Below the pieces are notes generated by a model. The model was not told the origin of the DNA. It made no database searches and saw nothing but the letters and a program-made list of their open reading frames with translations. A program made the translations under genes and the position numbers. DNA of 48,366 bases from Streptomyces bohaiensis (lineage in GTDB: Bacteria > Actinomycetota > Actinomycetes > Streptomycetales > Streptomycetaceae): assembly GCF_012033785.1 (NCBI RefSeq), contig NZ_JAAVJC010000010.1, positions 1 to 48,366 on the forward strand, read 5' to 3'. This document shows, piece by piece, positions 36,010-43,860 of the stretch (its first letter is position 1; every line of letters begins with the position of its first letter).

Positions 36010-37127
36010 TGAAGGAGTCGATCGTGCCGCAGAGCGGACCGAAGCCACCGGACAGCATGGTGCGTCTGGAGTCGTTGACGGTGCGCTATGGGGACCGCTC
36101 CGTGGTCGACGGGGTCGACCTGTCGGTCGGCGCGGGGGAGACGGTCTGCGTCCTCGGCCCCAGCGGCAGCGGGAAGTCGACGCTGCTGCGCGCCGTGGCG
36201 GGGCTGGCGCCGCCGGCGGAGGGCAGAGTGCTGCTGGGCGGACACGACCAGGCGGGTGTGCCGGTGCACCGCCGGGGTGTGGGCCTGATGTTCCAGGACC
36301 ACCAGCTCTTCCCCCAGCACGACGTCGCGGCCAACGTCGGGTTCGGACTGCGGGTGCGGGGCGCGGGACGGACGGAACGGGCTGCGCGCGTGGCGGAACT
36401 TCTCGGGCTGGTCGGCCTGGCAGGTGCGGGGAGCCGCACCGTCACGGCGCTGTCCGGCGGCGAGCAGCAGCGCGTGGCGCTGGCCCGTGCGCTGGCTCCC
36501 GGCCCGCGGTTGCTCATGCTGGACGAGCCGCTGGGGCAGTTGGACCGCGGGCTGCGGGAGCGGCTCGTGGTGGAGCTGCGGTCGCTCTTCCGCCGGTTGG
36601 GCACGACGGTGCTGGCGGTCACCCACGACCAGGGAGAGGCGTTCGCCCTGGCCGACCGGGTCGTGGTGATGCGCGAGGGGCGGGTCGAGCAGGCCGGTTC
36701 CCCTGTCGAGGTGTGGAGCCGTCCCGCCTCCGAGTTCGTGGCGCGCTTCCTCGGCTTCTCCAACGTGGTGGCGGCGACGGTGGCCGCGGGCACGGCGCAC
36801 TGCGCCTGGGGCGCTATCGAGGTGTCCGAGGGCGCAGTCGAGGGACCGGCCGCGCTGCTCGTCCGCCCGGGCGGTGTCCACGTGGCCGCGACCGGTGCAC
36901 CCGCCGTCGGTCGCGGGCGCCCGGGCGCCGATGGGCCGGCGACGGGGCTCGGGTGCGTCGTCCGCAGCCGGACGTTCCGCGGCGACCATGTCGTCCTGCA
37001 CCTCCAGCCGGAGCGAGGGCCCGCTCTTGAGGCGACCTGCTCGTTGCGCACGGCCCCCGAGGAGGGGGCCGCCGTGCGCGTGGCGATCGACCCCGCGGAG
37101 ACCGTCCTGCTGCCGCCGAGCATGTGA
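36009..37127 (+). CDS. thiQ: Thiamine ABC transporter ATP-binding protein
   Basis: Drives thiamine uptake with ThiB and ThiP. Motifs in order: Walker A GPSGSGKST (about 50-58), Q-loop MFQDHQLFP, signature LSGGEQQRVALARALA, Walker B LLMLDEPLGQLD, and H-loop VTHDQGEAF. A C-terminal TOBE-like regulatory region (about 240-372) makes it larger than enterobacterial ThiQ (~230 residues). The start overlaps the permease stop (TGATG). All catalytic residues are present. Confidence 0.93.
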   Translation: MKESIVPQSGPKPPDSMVRLESLTVRYGDRSVVDGVDLSVGAGETVCVLGPSGSGKSTLLRAVAGLAPPAEGRVLLGGHDQAGVPVHRRGVGLMFQDHQLFPQHDVAANVGFGLRVRGAGRTERAARVAELLGLVGLAGAGSRTVTALSGGEQQRVALARALAPGPRLLMLDEPLGQLDRGLRERLVVELRSLFRRLGTTVLAVTHDQGEAFALADRVVVMREGRVEQAGSPVEVWSRPASEFVARFLGFSNVVAATVAAGTAHCAWGAIEVSEGAVEGPAALLVRPGGVHVAATGAPAVGRGRPGADGPATGLGCVVRSRTFRGDHVVLHLQPERGPALEATCSLRTAPEEGAAVRVAIDPAETVLLPPSM

Positions 37128-37161
37128 TCCGGCGTCACCGTTGGTGAAGAAAAAGCAAAGT

Positions 37162-37177
37162 GATGAAAGTTTTCGTC
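37162..37177. promoter_or_regulatory. Candidate operator upstream of secreted hydrolase gene
   Basis: GATGAAAGTTTTCGTC is a 16-bp dyad with 6 of 8 symmetrical pairs. It lies in an unusually A/T-rich patch for this window (37141-37205), about 87 bp before the start of the GHL10-type gene. The shape suits a LacI- or ROK-type sugar repressor; the binder is unknown. Confidence 0.4.
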
Positions 37178-37263
37178 TGGACGGGGCATCTTCGGCGATC
37201 TAAATTGTCAGGCCGAGCGGCGTTGACCCGAACACGCCACGACCGTCCCAGGAGTTCTCCCGT

Positions 37264-38841
37264 ATGAGACGCATCCTGCCCACCCTCGCCGCCGGCCTCG
37301 GCCTGTTGGCCTCCAGCCTGGTGTTCGCCGGACCCGCCGCTGCGGCGCCGGCCGAGGACGACCGCCCCGAACAGTGGCGCAGCTACTGGGTCGACGCCTT
37401 CAACGAGGGGCTCTACACGCCGGAGCAGGCCGCCCGGACCGTCCAGGACGCGCTGGACATCAACGCCAACGCCCTGATCGTCCAGGTCGGCCGACGGTAC
37501 GACTGCTTCTGCAACCGCGCCGACTACCCGCGGACGGACGCGGCCGTCGACCCGGCGCCCTACGACCCGCTCGACGAGATCATCGAGCAGGCGCACGCCG
37601 CCGGGCTCGAGGTGCACGCCTGGGTCAACGTCAACACGCTGTGGAACAGCACCACCCCGCCCCGTTCACCCGAGCACGTGTACAACCAGCACGGCCCCGA
37701 TGTCGAGGGCGCGGACCGCTGGTTGAACAAGAAGTTTGACGGCACGGAGGTCCAGGGCGCCAACGTCTATGTCGACCCCGGCCACCCGGACGTCGCCGAC
37801 TACATCGTGAGCGCTGTCAGCAGCATCGTCAGCGAGTACGACGTGGACGGCGTCAACCTCGACTACATCCGCTACCCGGACCACAACTCCACCACGACGC
37901 ACAGCGACTGGGGCTACAACGACGTCTCCGTCGCGCGGTTCCAGGAGGCAGCCGGTCGAGCCGACGTGCCCGAGCCGGACGATGCCGAGTGGACCGACTG
38001 GCGTCGGGATCAGGTGACCGGCCTGGTGCGCAAGCTCTACCTCACGCTCTGGGACATCGACCCCGCCGCGCGGCTGTCCGTGAACGCCATCACCTACGGC
38101 AACGGCCCGCAGGCCGTCGGGGGCTGGGAGAACACCCGCACCTACAGCGAGGTCCTGCAGGACTGGGTCGGCTGGCTGGACGAGGGCGTCACCGACACGG
38201 TGATGACGATGAACTACAAGCGGAACTGGCAGCCCGCCCAACAGCAGATGTTCGCCGAGTGGTCGGAGTTCATGGCGGACAACCAGATGGGCCGCCAGAC
38301 CGTGAACGGGCCCGGCCTCTACCTCAACCCGGTCGGTGACAGCCTTGCTCAGGCGCAGCAGGCGCTCGCCCCCACAGCCGCCGGGAACACCGTCGCCGGC
38401 TGGAGCGGCTACGCCTACGCCAACCCGTCCAGTACCCATGTCGACGGCAGCTGGCAGGACCGGTCCGCGGAGCGGGACGCGCTCACGGAGGCCCTGACCC
38501 AGGGGCCGGGAGCACCCTTCTCGGAACCCGCCTCGGTGCCCGCGATGACCTGGAAGGACACGCCGTCCGACGGTCATGTCACCGGACGGCTCGCCGTCCG
38601 GGGCGGCGGGGTGCTCGACCAGGCCGACGTCACCCTGAAGCCGCTCACCAACCGCTCCCAGCCCGTGTCCGCCACCACCGACGGCGACGGCTGGTTCGGC
38701 TTCGCCCATGTCGATCCCGGGGTCTACCTCGTGACCGTCGACCTGCCGCGCGGTGTGGTGGGAGCCCCGGTGACCGCCGTGAAGGTCGACCGCGGCCAGG
38801 TCACGGAGGCGCGGCTCGGAACCTACATCGACCTCTCCTGA
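37264..38841 (+). CDS. Secreted family-10-like glycoside hydrolase (GHL10/PF02638 type)
   Basis: The 525-residue exported protein has signal peptide MRRILPTLAAGLGLLASSLVFAGPAAA. A TIM-barrel domain (about 35-400) of the GHL10 kind carries WRSYWVDAFNEGLYTPEQ, ANALIVQVGRRYD, GLEVHAWVNVNTLW, the hallmark VDGVNLDYIRYP (about residues 195-206), and MTMNYKRNW. A C-terminal beta-sandwich domain (about 430-525) resembles carboxypeptidase-regulatory/SpaA-type repeats: GRLAVRGGGVLDQADVTLKPL...GWFGFAHVDPGVYLVTVDLP. Substrate is unknown; the family acts on or near cell-surface polysaccharides. Tandem hairpins follow. Confidence 0.88.
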   Translation: MRRILPTLAAGLGLLASSLVFAGPAAAAPAEDDRPEQWRSYWVDAFNEGLYTPEQAARTVQDALDINANALIVQVGRRYDCFCNRADYPRTDAAVDPAPYDPLDEIIEQAHAAGLEVHAWVNVNTLWNSTTPPRSPEHVYNQHGPDVEGADRWLNKKFDGTEVQGANVYVDPGHPDVADYIVSAVSSIVSEYDVDGVNLDYIRYPDHNSTTTHSDWGYNDVSVARFQEAAGRADVPEPDDAEWTDWRRDQVTGLVRKLYLTLWDIDPAARLSVNAITYGNGPQAVGGWENTRTYSEVLQDWVGWLDEGVTDTVMTMNYKRNWQPAQQQMFAEWSEFMADNQMGRQTVNGPGLYLNPVGDSLAQAQQALAPTAAGNTVAGWSGYAYANPSSTHVDGSWQDRSAERDALTEALTQGPGAPFSEPASVPAMTWKDTPSDGHVTGRLAVRGGGVLDQADVTLKPLTNRSQPVSATTDGDGWFGFAHVDPGVYLVTVDLPRGVVGAPVTAVKVDRGQVTEARLGTYIDLS

Positions 38842-38847
38842 GACATG

Positions 38848-38930
38848 CCGCCGGCGCACGGGGCCTCCCGTGCGCCGGCGGTCGCCGCCTCGTGCTGGGC
38901 GGGCTCCGGCAGCGGTGCCCGCCCAGCACG
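38848..38930. terminator. Tandem hairpins between convergent genes
   Basis: The first is a perfect 15-bp stem (38848-38862 with 38867-38881). The second has perfect 14-bp arms (38891-38904 and 38917-38930). They lie between the hydrolase stop (38841) and the stop of the convergent permease (38963), so they can end transcription from both sides. Confidence 0.75.
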
Positions 38931-38962
38931 TCGTCGGTGCCCCAGGCGCCGACCCCGCGGTG

Positions 38963-40093
38963 TCACCCGGGGAGCGGCAGGGCCAGCAGCAGTGCCGTCG
39001 ACCACGTCAGGGGAGCGAAGACGGCGAAGAGCGCCCCGGCCCGCACCAGGCGCGTGCGGCGGAGCAGTCGCGGCGAGGCGCCGAGCTCGCGCAGGGTGCG
39101 GGTGACCGGCGCGCGTGCGGACCGGAGCGTCGCCGCCGTGGTCAGCGCGGCACCCCCCACGGCGACGAGCACCACGACGGCGCCCAGCGCTCCGAGCACG
39201 CCGAACGGGGCCGATCCCGAATCCGCCGGGCCCAGCCCCGCCACGACGAACAGCGCCGCCAGGGTCACGGCGACCGTGCCCAGCTGCATGCCCAGCCGAC
39301 CGGCCTCCTTCTGCAGGCTGCGGCCCGCCAGGAGCCGCAGAGCGCCGGGGCTGCCCAGCGTCAGCAGGCGGGACGCGGCCCGGGTGAGCCCGGGAGAGGC
39401 GAGCATCACTCCTGCCAGGCTCAGTCCCCAGCCCGCCGGCACGCCCGAGGGGACGTCCCCGAGCGGTCCCGGGAGGCTCGCCCGCCCGCCGTCCGACACC
39501 GCGGCGGCGTAACCGCTGACCGCTGCTCCTGCCGCGACGAGGGCTGCGCCCCACGGCAGCGCGCCCGTGGTGGCGCCGCCCTCCCGGTCCGGTACCGCCA
39601 GGGCCGCGGCGAGGGCCACGATCACCGGGACCAGCACCAGGAGTGTCAGCGCCCCGCCCAGCGGCACGCGTCCACCGTCGGCCGGGAGCCCCAGCACCGC
39701 GCCGTCGAAGAACGCCGCAGAGCCGAGACGGCCGGTCAACTGGAGGAAGAGCAGCAGTGCCAGCAGCGTTCCCGTCCCCGCTGCCAATGTGGTCGACAGC
39801 GCGGCGTGCGTGCGCTGTCTCGACACGCCCAGAGAGACCGCGTCCAGGGCCGACCGCGGCTCGCTGACCGGGTCGGCGCGCGCCACCGAGGCGGCGAGCT
39901 GCGCTGTCGCGGCGACCGGGAGGGCGCTCCACGCCAGCAGAGCCAGGCCCTGGGCCGCGTTCTCCGGTGCGGCGGCCGCGTGGGCGAGCGCGGCGAGCAG
40001 CAGGAAACCCGCGCCCCCCGCCGCCCCGGCAAGCGTCAGGCGTCGCAGATGTGCGTGGGGCCGGGCCCCACGCACTAGGCGGAGAGAGAGCAT
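38963..40093 (-). CDS. ABC transporter permease-like membrane protein
   Basis: The 376-residue product begins MLSLRLVRGARPHAHLRRL and has about eight to ten hydrophobic segments (for example AGAAGGAGFLLLAALAHA and GALTLLVLVPVIVALAAALAV). It ends with ELGASPRLLRRTRLVRAGALFAVFAPLTWS, reminiscent of FtsX-type permeases whose cytoplasmic loop reads ...LRxLGAS..QLRR. The start overlaps the end of the ATPase gene by 19 bp, so the pair is coupled. Substrate unknown. Streptomycete homologues occupy the same locus. Confidence 0.75.
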   Translation of the reverse strand: MLSLRLVRGARPHAHLRRLTLAGAAGGAGFLLLAALAHAAAAPENAAQGLALLAWSALPVAATAQLAASVARADPVSEPRSALDAVSLGVSRQRTHAALSTTLAAGTGTLLALLLFLQLTGRLGSAAFFDGAVLGLPADGGRVPLGGALTLLVLVPVIVALAAALAVPDREGGATTGALPWGAALVAAGAAVSGYAAAVSDGGRASLPGPLGDVPSGVPAGWGLSLAGVMLASPGLTRAASRLLTLGSPGALRLLAGRSLQKEAGRLGMQLGTVAVTLAALFVVAGLGPADSGSAPFGVLGALGAVVVLVAVGGAALTTAATLRSARAPVTRTLRELGASPRLLRRTRLVRAGALFAVFAPLTWSTALLLALPLPG

Positions 40094-40800
40094 GCGGAGC
40101 CCGTCGCCGTGGCCGAGTCGTCGATGGCGGTGATGCGGCCGTCGAGCAGCCGCACGGTGCGGTCGGCCAGGGGCGCGACCTCGTCCGGTCGACCGCTGAT
40201 GACCGTGGTGATGGTGTGGGACCGTGCGGCAGCCACGAGCGTCCGAAGCGCCTGGGCACGGTCGCCCTGGTGCAGGGGTGCGGCCGGTTCGTCCGCGAAG
40301 AGGACCGCGGGCCCGTGGACCAGCGCCCGCGCGATGGCGACCCGCTGCTGCCGATGGCGCGGCAGCTGGGCGGGTCGCTTGCGCGCGCAGTCGCCGGCGT
40401 CCAGCCGCTCCAGCCATTCCGTCGCCGCGCGGCGCGCCGTGCGGTGGCCTGTGCCGTTGAGGAGGAGCGGCAGTGCCACGTTCTCCCAGCCGGTCAGCTC
40501 GGGCAGCAGCTCGGGGGTGTCGGAGACCCTCCCGAACCGTTCGCGGCGGAGCCGGTCGCGGACGCCGGCGGGCAGCTCGTGCACGGGGATGTCGTCGAAC
40601 CACACCTCTCCGCGGTGCGGGAGCAGGCCGGCAAGGCACCCCAGCAGGGTCGTCTTGCCGCTGCCGCGAGGGCCGGTCAGGGCGACGATCTCGCCCTTGG
40701 CGACCGACAGTTCCACGTCCTGCAGGGCGGTGGTGCCCTCGCGGACGCAGTGCAGCTCGCGAGTCCACAGCATGTCGTTGTCGGATGAGGCGGCGCTCAC
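40075..40800 (-). CDS. ABC transporter ATP-binding protein with degenerate signature motif
   Basis: The 241-residue product resembles the LolD/MacB group: Walker A GPRGSGKTTLL (about 43-53), Q-loop region RFGRVSDTPELLPELTGWENVALPLLL, and Walker B AVLFADEP. The signature that should read LSGGQ/E is LPRHRQQRVAIARAL, and the D-loop after Walker B is APLH instead of (S/A)ALD. The H-loop region reads TVISGRPDEVA without the usual TH. The GTG at 40800 has a good GGAGGT six bases upstream. Probably partners the overlapping permease; ATPase competence is doubtful. Confidence 0.85.
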   Translation of the reverse strand: MSAASSDNDMLWTRELHCVREGTTALQDVELSVAKGEIVALTGPRGSGKTTLLGCLAGLLPHRGEVWFDDIPVHELPAGVRDRLRRERFGRVSDTPELLPELTGWENVALPLLLNGTGHRTARRAATEWLERLDAGDCARKRPAQLPRHRQQRVAIARALVHGPAVLFADEPAAPLHQGDRAQALRTLVAAARSHTITTVISGRPDEVAPLADRTVRLLDGRITAIDDSATATGSACSLSA

Positions 40801-41126
40801 CGGGGCACCTCCGCTGGTCGGCTGGTCAGCGACAGTACCAACGCGACATGTCGGATCATGGTCACGGATTCGGTCGTGCCGCGATAAACAGTGCAGATGC
40901 AGCCGTATGGGGGTGCTCGGGGCGTCAACCCCTCCATCGGGTGGTCCCGGAGCGAAAAGAACCGGCCAGACCACTCTGGACAGGCAGCTTCGCGGTGTCA
41001 CTGACCGTGAACCGCAAAGTTTGTTGTCGGCGGGCTGGATCTCGGTGGTTGTTCCGGTGTCCATTCGGGGGGCGCGTGCATAGGCTGGGGGTTCCAGACC
41101 CGTGCAAGGCGACCAGGAGGGGTGCC
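40801..41126. other. Divergent promoter region, ABC pair versus aldehyde dehydrogenase
   Basis: No gene in these 326 bp. A 14-bp palindrome CCAGA-CCAC-TCTGG sits at 40966-40979, and GCATAGGCT (41077-41085) could hold a -10 for the rightward gene. AGGAGGGG (about 41115-41122) is its ribosome site. Confidence 0.4.
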
Positions 41127-42560
41127 GTGACCAGCGAACTGCGTCGGCTCCGCAACTACATCGACGGAGAGTTCCGGGACGCCCGGGACGGCCGGACCAC
41201 CGAGGTGGTCGACCCGGTGACCGGCAGGGCCTACGCCACCGCGCCGCTCTCCGGTGCCGAGGACGTCGACACGGCGATGGCCGCGGCCGCGGCAGCGTTC
41301 CCGGCGTGGCGTGATGCCACACCCGCCACCCGCCAGCTGGCGCTGCTGCGGATCGCGGACGCGTTCGAGGAGCGCGCGGACGAACTGCTGGCGATCGAGT
41401 GCGAGAACACCGGCAAGCCCCTCGAGCTGACGCGGGAGGAGGAGCTGCCGATGATGCTGGAGCAGATCCGCTTCTTCGCGGGCGCCGCGCGCATGCTGGA
41501 GGGCAAGTCCGCCGGTGAGTACATGGCGGGGCTCACCTCCTTCGTCCGGCGGGAGCCGATCGGTGTCTGCGCGCAGGTGGCGCCGTGGAACTACCCGGTG
41601 ATGATGGCGGTGTGGAAGTTCGCCCCGGCGCTGGCGGCGGGCAACACCGTCGTCCTGAAGCCGTCCGACACCACCCCGGCCTCGGCGGTGTTCGCCGCGG
41701 AGCTCATCGGGGCGGTGCTCCCCAAGGGCGTGTTCAACGTGGTCTGCGGTGACCGGGACACCGGTCGGCTCATGGTCGAGCACGACGTCCCCGCGATGGC
41801 GTCCATCACCGGTTCCGTGCGGGCCGGCATGGAGGTGGCGGCGAGTGCGGCCAAGGACCTCAAGCGCGTCCACCTGGAGCTGGGCGGAAAGGCCCCCTGT
41901 CTGGTGTTCGGCGACGCCGACCTCGAAGCCGCCGTGGAGGGCATCCGTGACGCCGGCTTCTTCAACGCCGGGCAGGACTGCACCGCGGCCACCCGGGTCC
42001 TCGTGCACGACTCGGTGCACGACGCCTTCGTCGAGGCGCTGGTCAAGGCCGCCGGGGAGGTCCGCACGGGCGACGTCACCGACCCGGACTGCTTCTACGG
42101 TCCGCTCAACAACGCGGACCACCTGGCCAAGGTCTCCGGCTTCGTGGACCGGCTCCCGGCGCACGCCAAGGTGGAGACCGGTGGCCACCGAGTGGGGGAG
42201 CAGGGCTACTTCTACGCCCCGACCGTTGTCACGGGGCTGCGACAGGACGACGAGATCATCCAGAACGAGGTGTTCGGCCCGGTCATCACGGTGCAGCGCT
42301 TCTCCGACGACGCCCAGGCGCTGGAGTGGGCCAACGGGGTCGACTACGCGCTCGCGTCCTCGGTGTGGACCACCGACCACAAGCGGGCCATGCGGATGTC
42401 CAAGGCGCTCGACTTCGGCTGCGTCTGGATCAACACCCACATCCCGCTCGTCGGTGAGATGCCGCACGGCGGCTTCAAGAAGTCCGGCTACGGGAAGGAC
42501 CTCTCGGCCTACGGACTGGAGGACTACACGCGGGTCAAGCACGTCATGACGGCTCTCTGA
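41127..42560 (+). CDS. Gamma-aminobutyraldehyde dehydrogenase (aldehyde dehydrogenase superfamily)
   Basis: Oxidises 4-aminobutanal to GABA in putrescine breakdown. The 477 residues are a complete aldehyde dehydrogenase: QVAPWNYPVMMAVWKFAPALAAGNTVVLKPSDTTP (NAD site), SITGSVRAGMEVA, general base in HLELGGKAPCLVF, and nucleophile in FFNAGQDCTAATRVL. FGPVITV and WINTHIPLVGEMPHGGFKKSGYGKDLSAYGLEDYT near the C-terminus are typical of the PatD/1-pyrroline dehydrogenase subgroup. GTG 41127 is chosen for the AGGAGGGG just upstream. gabT at 45965 would use its product. Confidence 0.9.
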   Translation: MTSELRRLRNYIDGEFRDARDGRTTEVVDPVTGRAYATAPLSGAEDVDTAMAAAAAAFPAWRDATPATRQLALLRIADAFEERADELLAIECENTGKPLELTREEELPMMLEQIRFFAGAARMLEGKSAGEYMAGLTSFVRREPIGVCAQVAPWNYPVMMAVWKFAPALAAGNTVVLKPSDTTPASAVFAAELIGAVLPKGVFNVVCGDRDTGRLMVEHDVPAMASITGSVRAGMEVAASAAKDLKRVHLELGGKAPCLVFGDADLEAAVEGIRDAGFFNAGQDCTAATRVLVHDSVHDAFVEALVKAAGEVRTGDVTDPDCFYGPLNNADHLAKVSGFVDRLPAHAKVETGGHRVGEQGYFYAPTVVTGLRQDDEIIQNEVFGPVITVQRFSDDAQALEWANGVDYALASSVWTTDHKRAMRMSKALDFGCVWINTHIPLVGEMPHGGFKKSGYGKDLSAYGLEDYTRVKHVMTAL

Positions 42561-42576
42561 GGGCGCCGGTCGCGAA

Positions 42577-42622
42577 CACACGGCAGTGGCGGGGGGCTTC
42601 GGTTCCCCGCCACTGCCGTGTG
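42577..42622 (+). terminator. Strong hairpin terminator after the aldehyde dehydrogenase
   Basis: Perfect 18-bp arms (42577-42594 and 42605-42622) enclose a 10-base loop, starting 17 bp after the stop codon. The rest of the 304-bp gap to 42864 holds only a weak -10-like TACGTT (42785-42790). Confidence 0.8.
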
Positions 42623-42864
42623 CTCTCGGCTCCCCGCCGGGACACGGGGCGGGGCGGAGCGTGCGGGCCCGACGACGGGGGCGCGGGGCCGCCGGGACCG
42701 TCACCCCGTGCGACGGTTGCGTGAGGGTGCCTGTGGGGCAGATGTTGGCCTGATGGGCGTGTGTGGCGCGGATCGGCTGTTGCTACGTTCGGTGGCTGTC
42801 CCGACGCGCCGGGCCACCGGACCGACGCCGAGGGGCTCCACCCCCACCCCCGAAGGGACCCACC

Positions 42865-43020
42865 ATGCGCACTCTCGTTCGGCACCGCGCCATGACCCGT
42901 CTCGCCGTCGTGCTCGCCGCCCTGGGCATGTTCGCCGGTGGCGCCGCCGCCACGGCTGCCGCCGCCGACCAGCCGCACCCGAACCACTGCGACCCCGTCC
43001 CCGGTGGGTGGCTCTGCTGA
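42865..43020 (+). CDS. Small secreted peptide with two cysteines (51 aa precursor)
   Basis: An ATG at 42865, eight bases after GAAGGGA, starts a 51-residue frame: basic MRTLVRHRAMTR, hydrophobic LAVVLAALGMFAGGAAATAAAA (signal peptide with Ala-rich cleavage region), then a predicted mature DQPHPNHCDPVPGGWLC. The mature part is about 17-18 residues, with Cys near its middle and at the C-terminus, so a nine-residue spaced disulfide ring is possible. It has its own transcription unit, bounded by strong hairpins on both sides. No modification enzymes are adjacent. Family not recognised; a shorter start at 42892 also keeps the signal peptide. Confidence 0.6.
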   Translation: MRTLVRHRAMTRLAVVLAALGMFAGGAAATAAAADQPHPNHCDPVPGGWLC

Positions 43021-43035
43021 CTCGCGGACCACAGA

Positions 43036-43080
43036 CCCGCGGGGGTCACGGTGCCTGTCGGGCGCCGTGACCCCCGCGGG
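43036..43080. terminator. Perfect 16-bp hairpin between convergent small-peptide gene and glycerophosphodiesterase
   Basis: Arms 43036-43051 and 43065-43080 are perfectly complementary around a 13-base loop. It lies 16 bp after the peptide stop and 40 bp beyond the stop of the leftward gene, so it may serve both. Confidence 0.75.
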
Positions 43081-43119
43081 GTGTTCCGCTCGTGGCATGT
43101 CGGTCGGCGACGGAGCGGA

Positions 43120-43860
43120 TCAGAGCGGTGGCCGCGGCGCCGCACCGTCCCCGGTGCGGTCGATCTCCTCACGCAGCACCGCGACGCGGTTGGAGGTGAC
43201 GGCGTCGACACCGAGACCGATGAGCCGCCGCATGGTGCGCCGTGTGTCGGCGGTCCACGCCCCGACGAGGTAGCCGCGCTCATGGGCCCGCTCCACCAGC
43301 CGCCGGTCGATCAGCCCGAAGCGGAGGTTGAGCCAGGTCGGCGCGATGTCGGCGAGCAGGCTGCGCCGGATCGGTGTCGGGAGTTTCCACGTCAGGGCGA
43401 TGTCCGCGGCGGAGTCGTGTTCCCGCACGGCGCGCAGCGCGGCGGGGTCCCCGCAGTACCGGACCCTCCCCATGGAGCCGTCCTCCCGGACCGTCGCGAC
43501 GACCTCGCGGGCAAGCCGCCCGTCCGGTTCCGGCAGGTCGACCAGGGTGAGCTTCGGGAAGGTCGACGCCAGGGCCTGGCGCAGTGTCGGCACGGACCCG
43601 CCGCAGAGCTCCGTCACCTCGGCCAGGGTGAGCTCCCGCAGGGGGCAGTCGTGGCCCCAGACGCGCTTCAGGCCGGCGTCGTGCAGCACCACCGGAACAC
43701 CGTCCCGGGTCAGCCGGACATCGAGTTCCACCGCGTCCGCACCGGCATCCAGCGCCGACCGGAACGAGGGAAGCGTGTTCTCCGGGTGGTGGAAGGGGTC
43801 GCCGCGGTGGGCGATCGCCAGCACGGGGCGGGGCTCTGTCCACGCCGCGGGGGCCGTCAC
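43120..43860 (-). CDS. Glycerophosphodiester phosphodiesterase family protein
   Basis: Cleaves glycerophosphodiesters to glycerol-3-phosphate and alcohol. The 246-residue TIM-barrel shows AIAHRGDPFHHPENTLPSF (HRG...ENT), AVELDVRLTRDGVPVVLHD, WTADTRRTMRRLIGLGVDAVTSNR. The third metal-ligand strand, usually (I/L)E(I/L)K, is LVDLPEPD here, with Asp in place of Glu. No signal peptide, so cytoplasmic. The GTG at 43860 overlaps the deaminase stop by 4 bp and has AGGA upstream; ATG 43884 is the alternative. Confidence 0.88.
   Translation of the reverse strand: MTAPAAWTEPRPVLAIAHRGDPFHHPENTLPSFRSALDAGADAVELDVRLTRDGVPVVLHDAGLKRVWGHDCPLRELTLAEVTELCGGSVPTLRQALASTFPKLTLVDLPEPDGRLAREVVATVREDGSMGRVRYCGDPAALRAVREHDSAADIALTWKLPTPIRRSLLADIAPTWLNLRFGLIDRRLVERAHERGYLVGAWTADTRRTMRRLIGLGVDAVTSNRVAVLREEIDRTGDGAAPRPPL

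Noticed and set aside
40966..40979. Palindrome CCAGA-CCAC-TCTGG between the ABC pair and the aldehyde dehydrogenase
   Set aside because: Arms are only 5 bp and occur by chance at this GC content; kept as a remark in the region entry, not as a regulatory claim.
40473..41126. A long open frame extends upstream of the aldehyde dehydrogenase, overlapping the ABC ATPase gene
   Set aside because: Similarity to the enzyme begins at GTG 41127, which has its own ribosome site; the upstream codons are GC-bias antisense to the ATPase gene.
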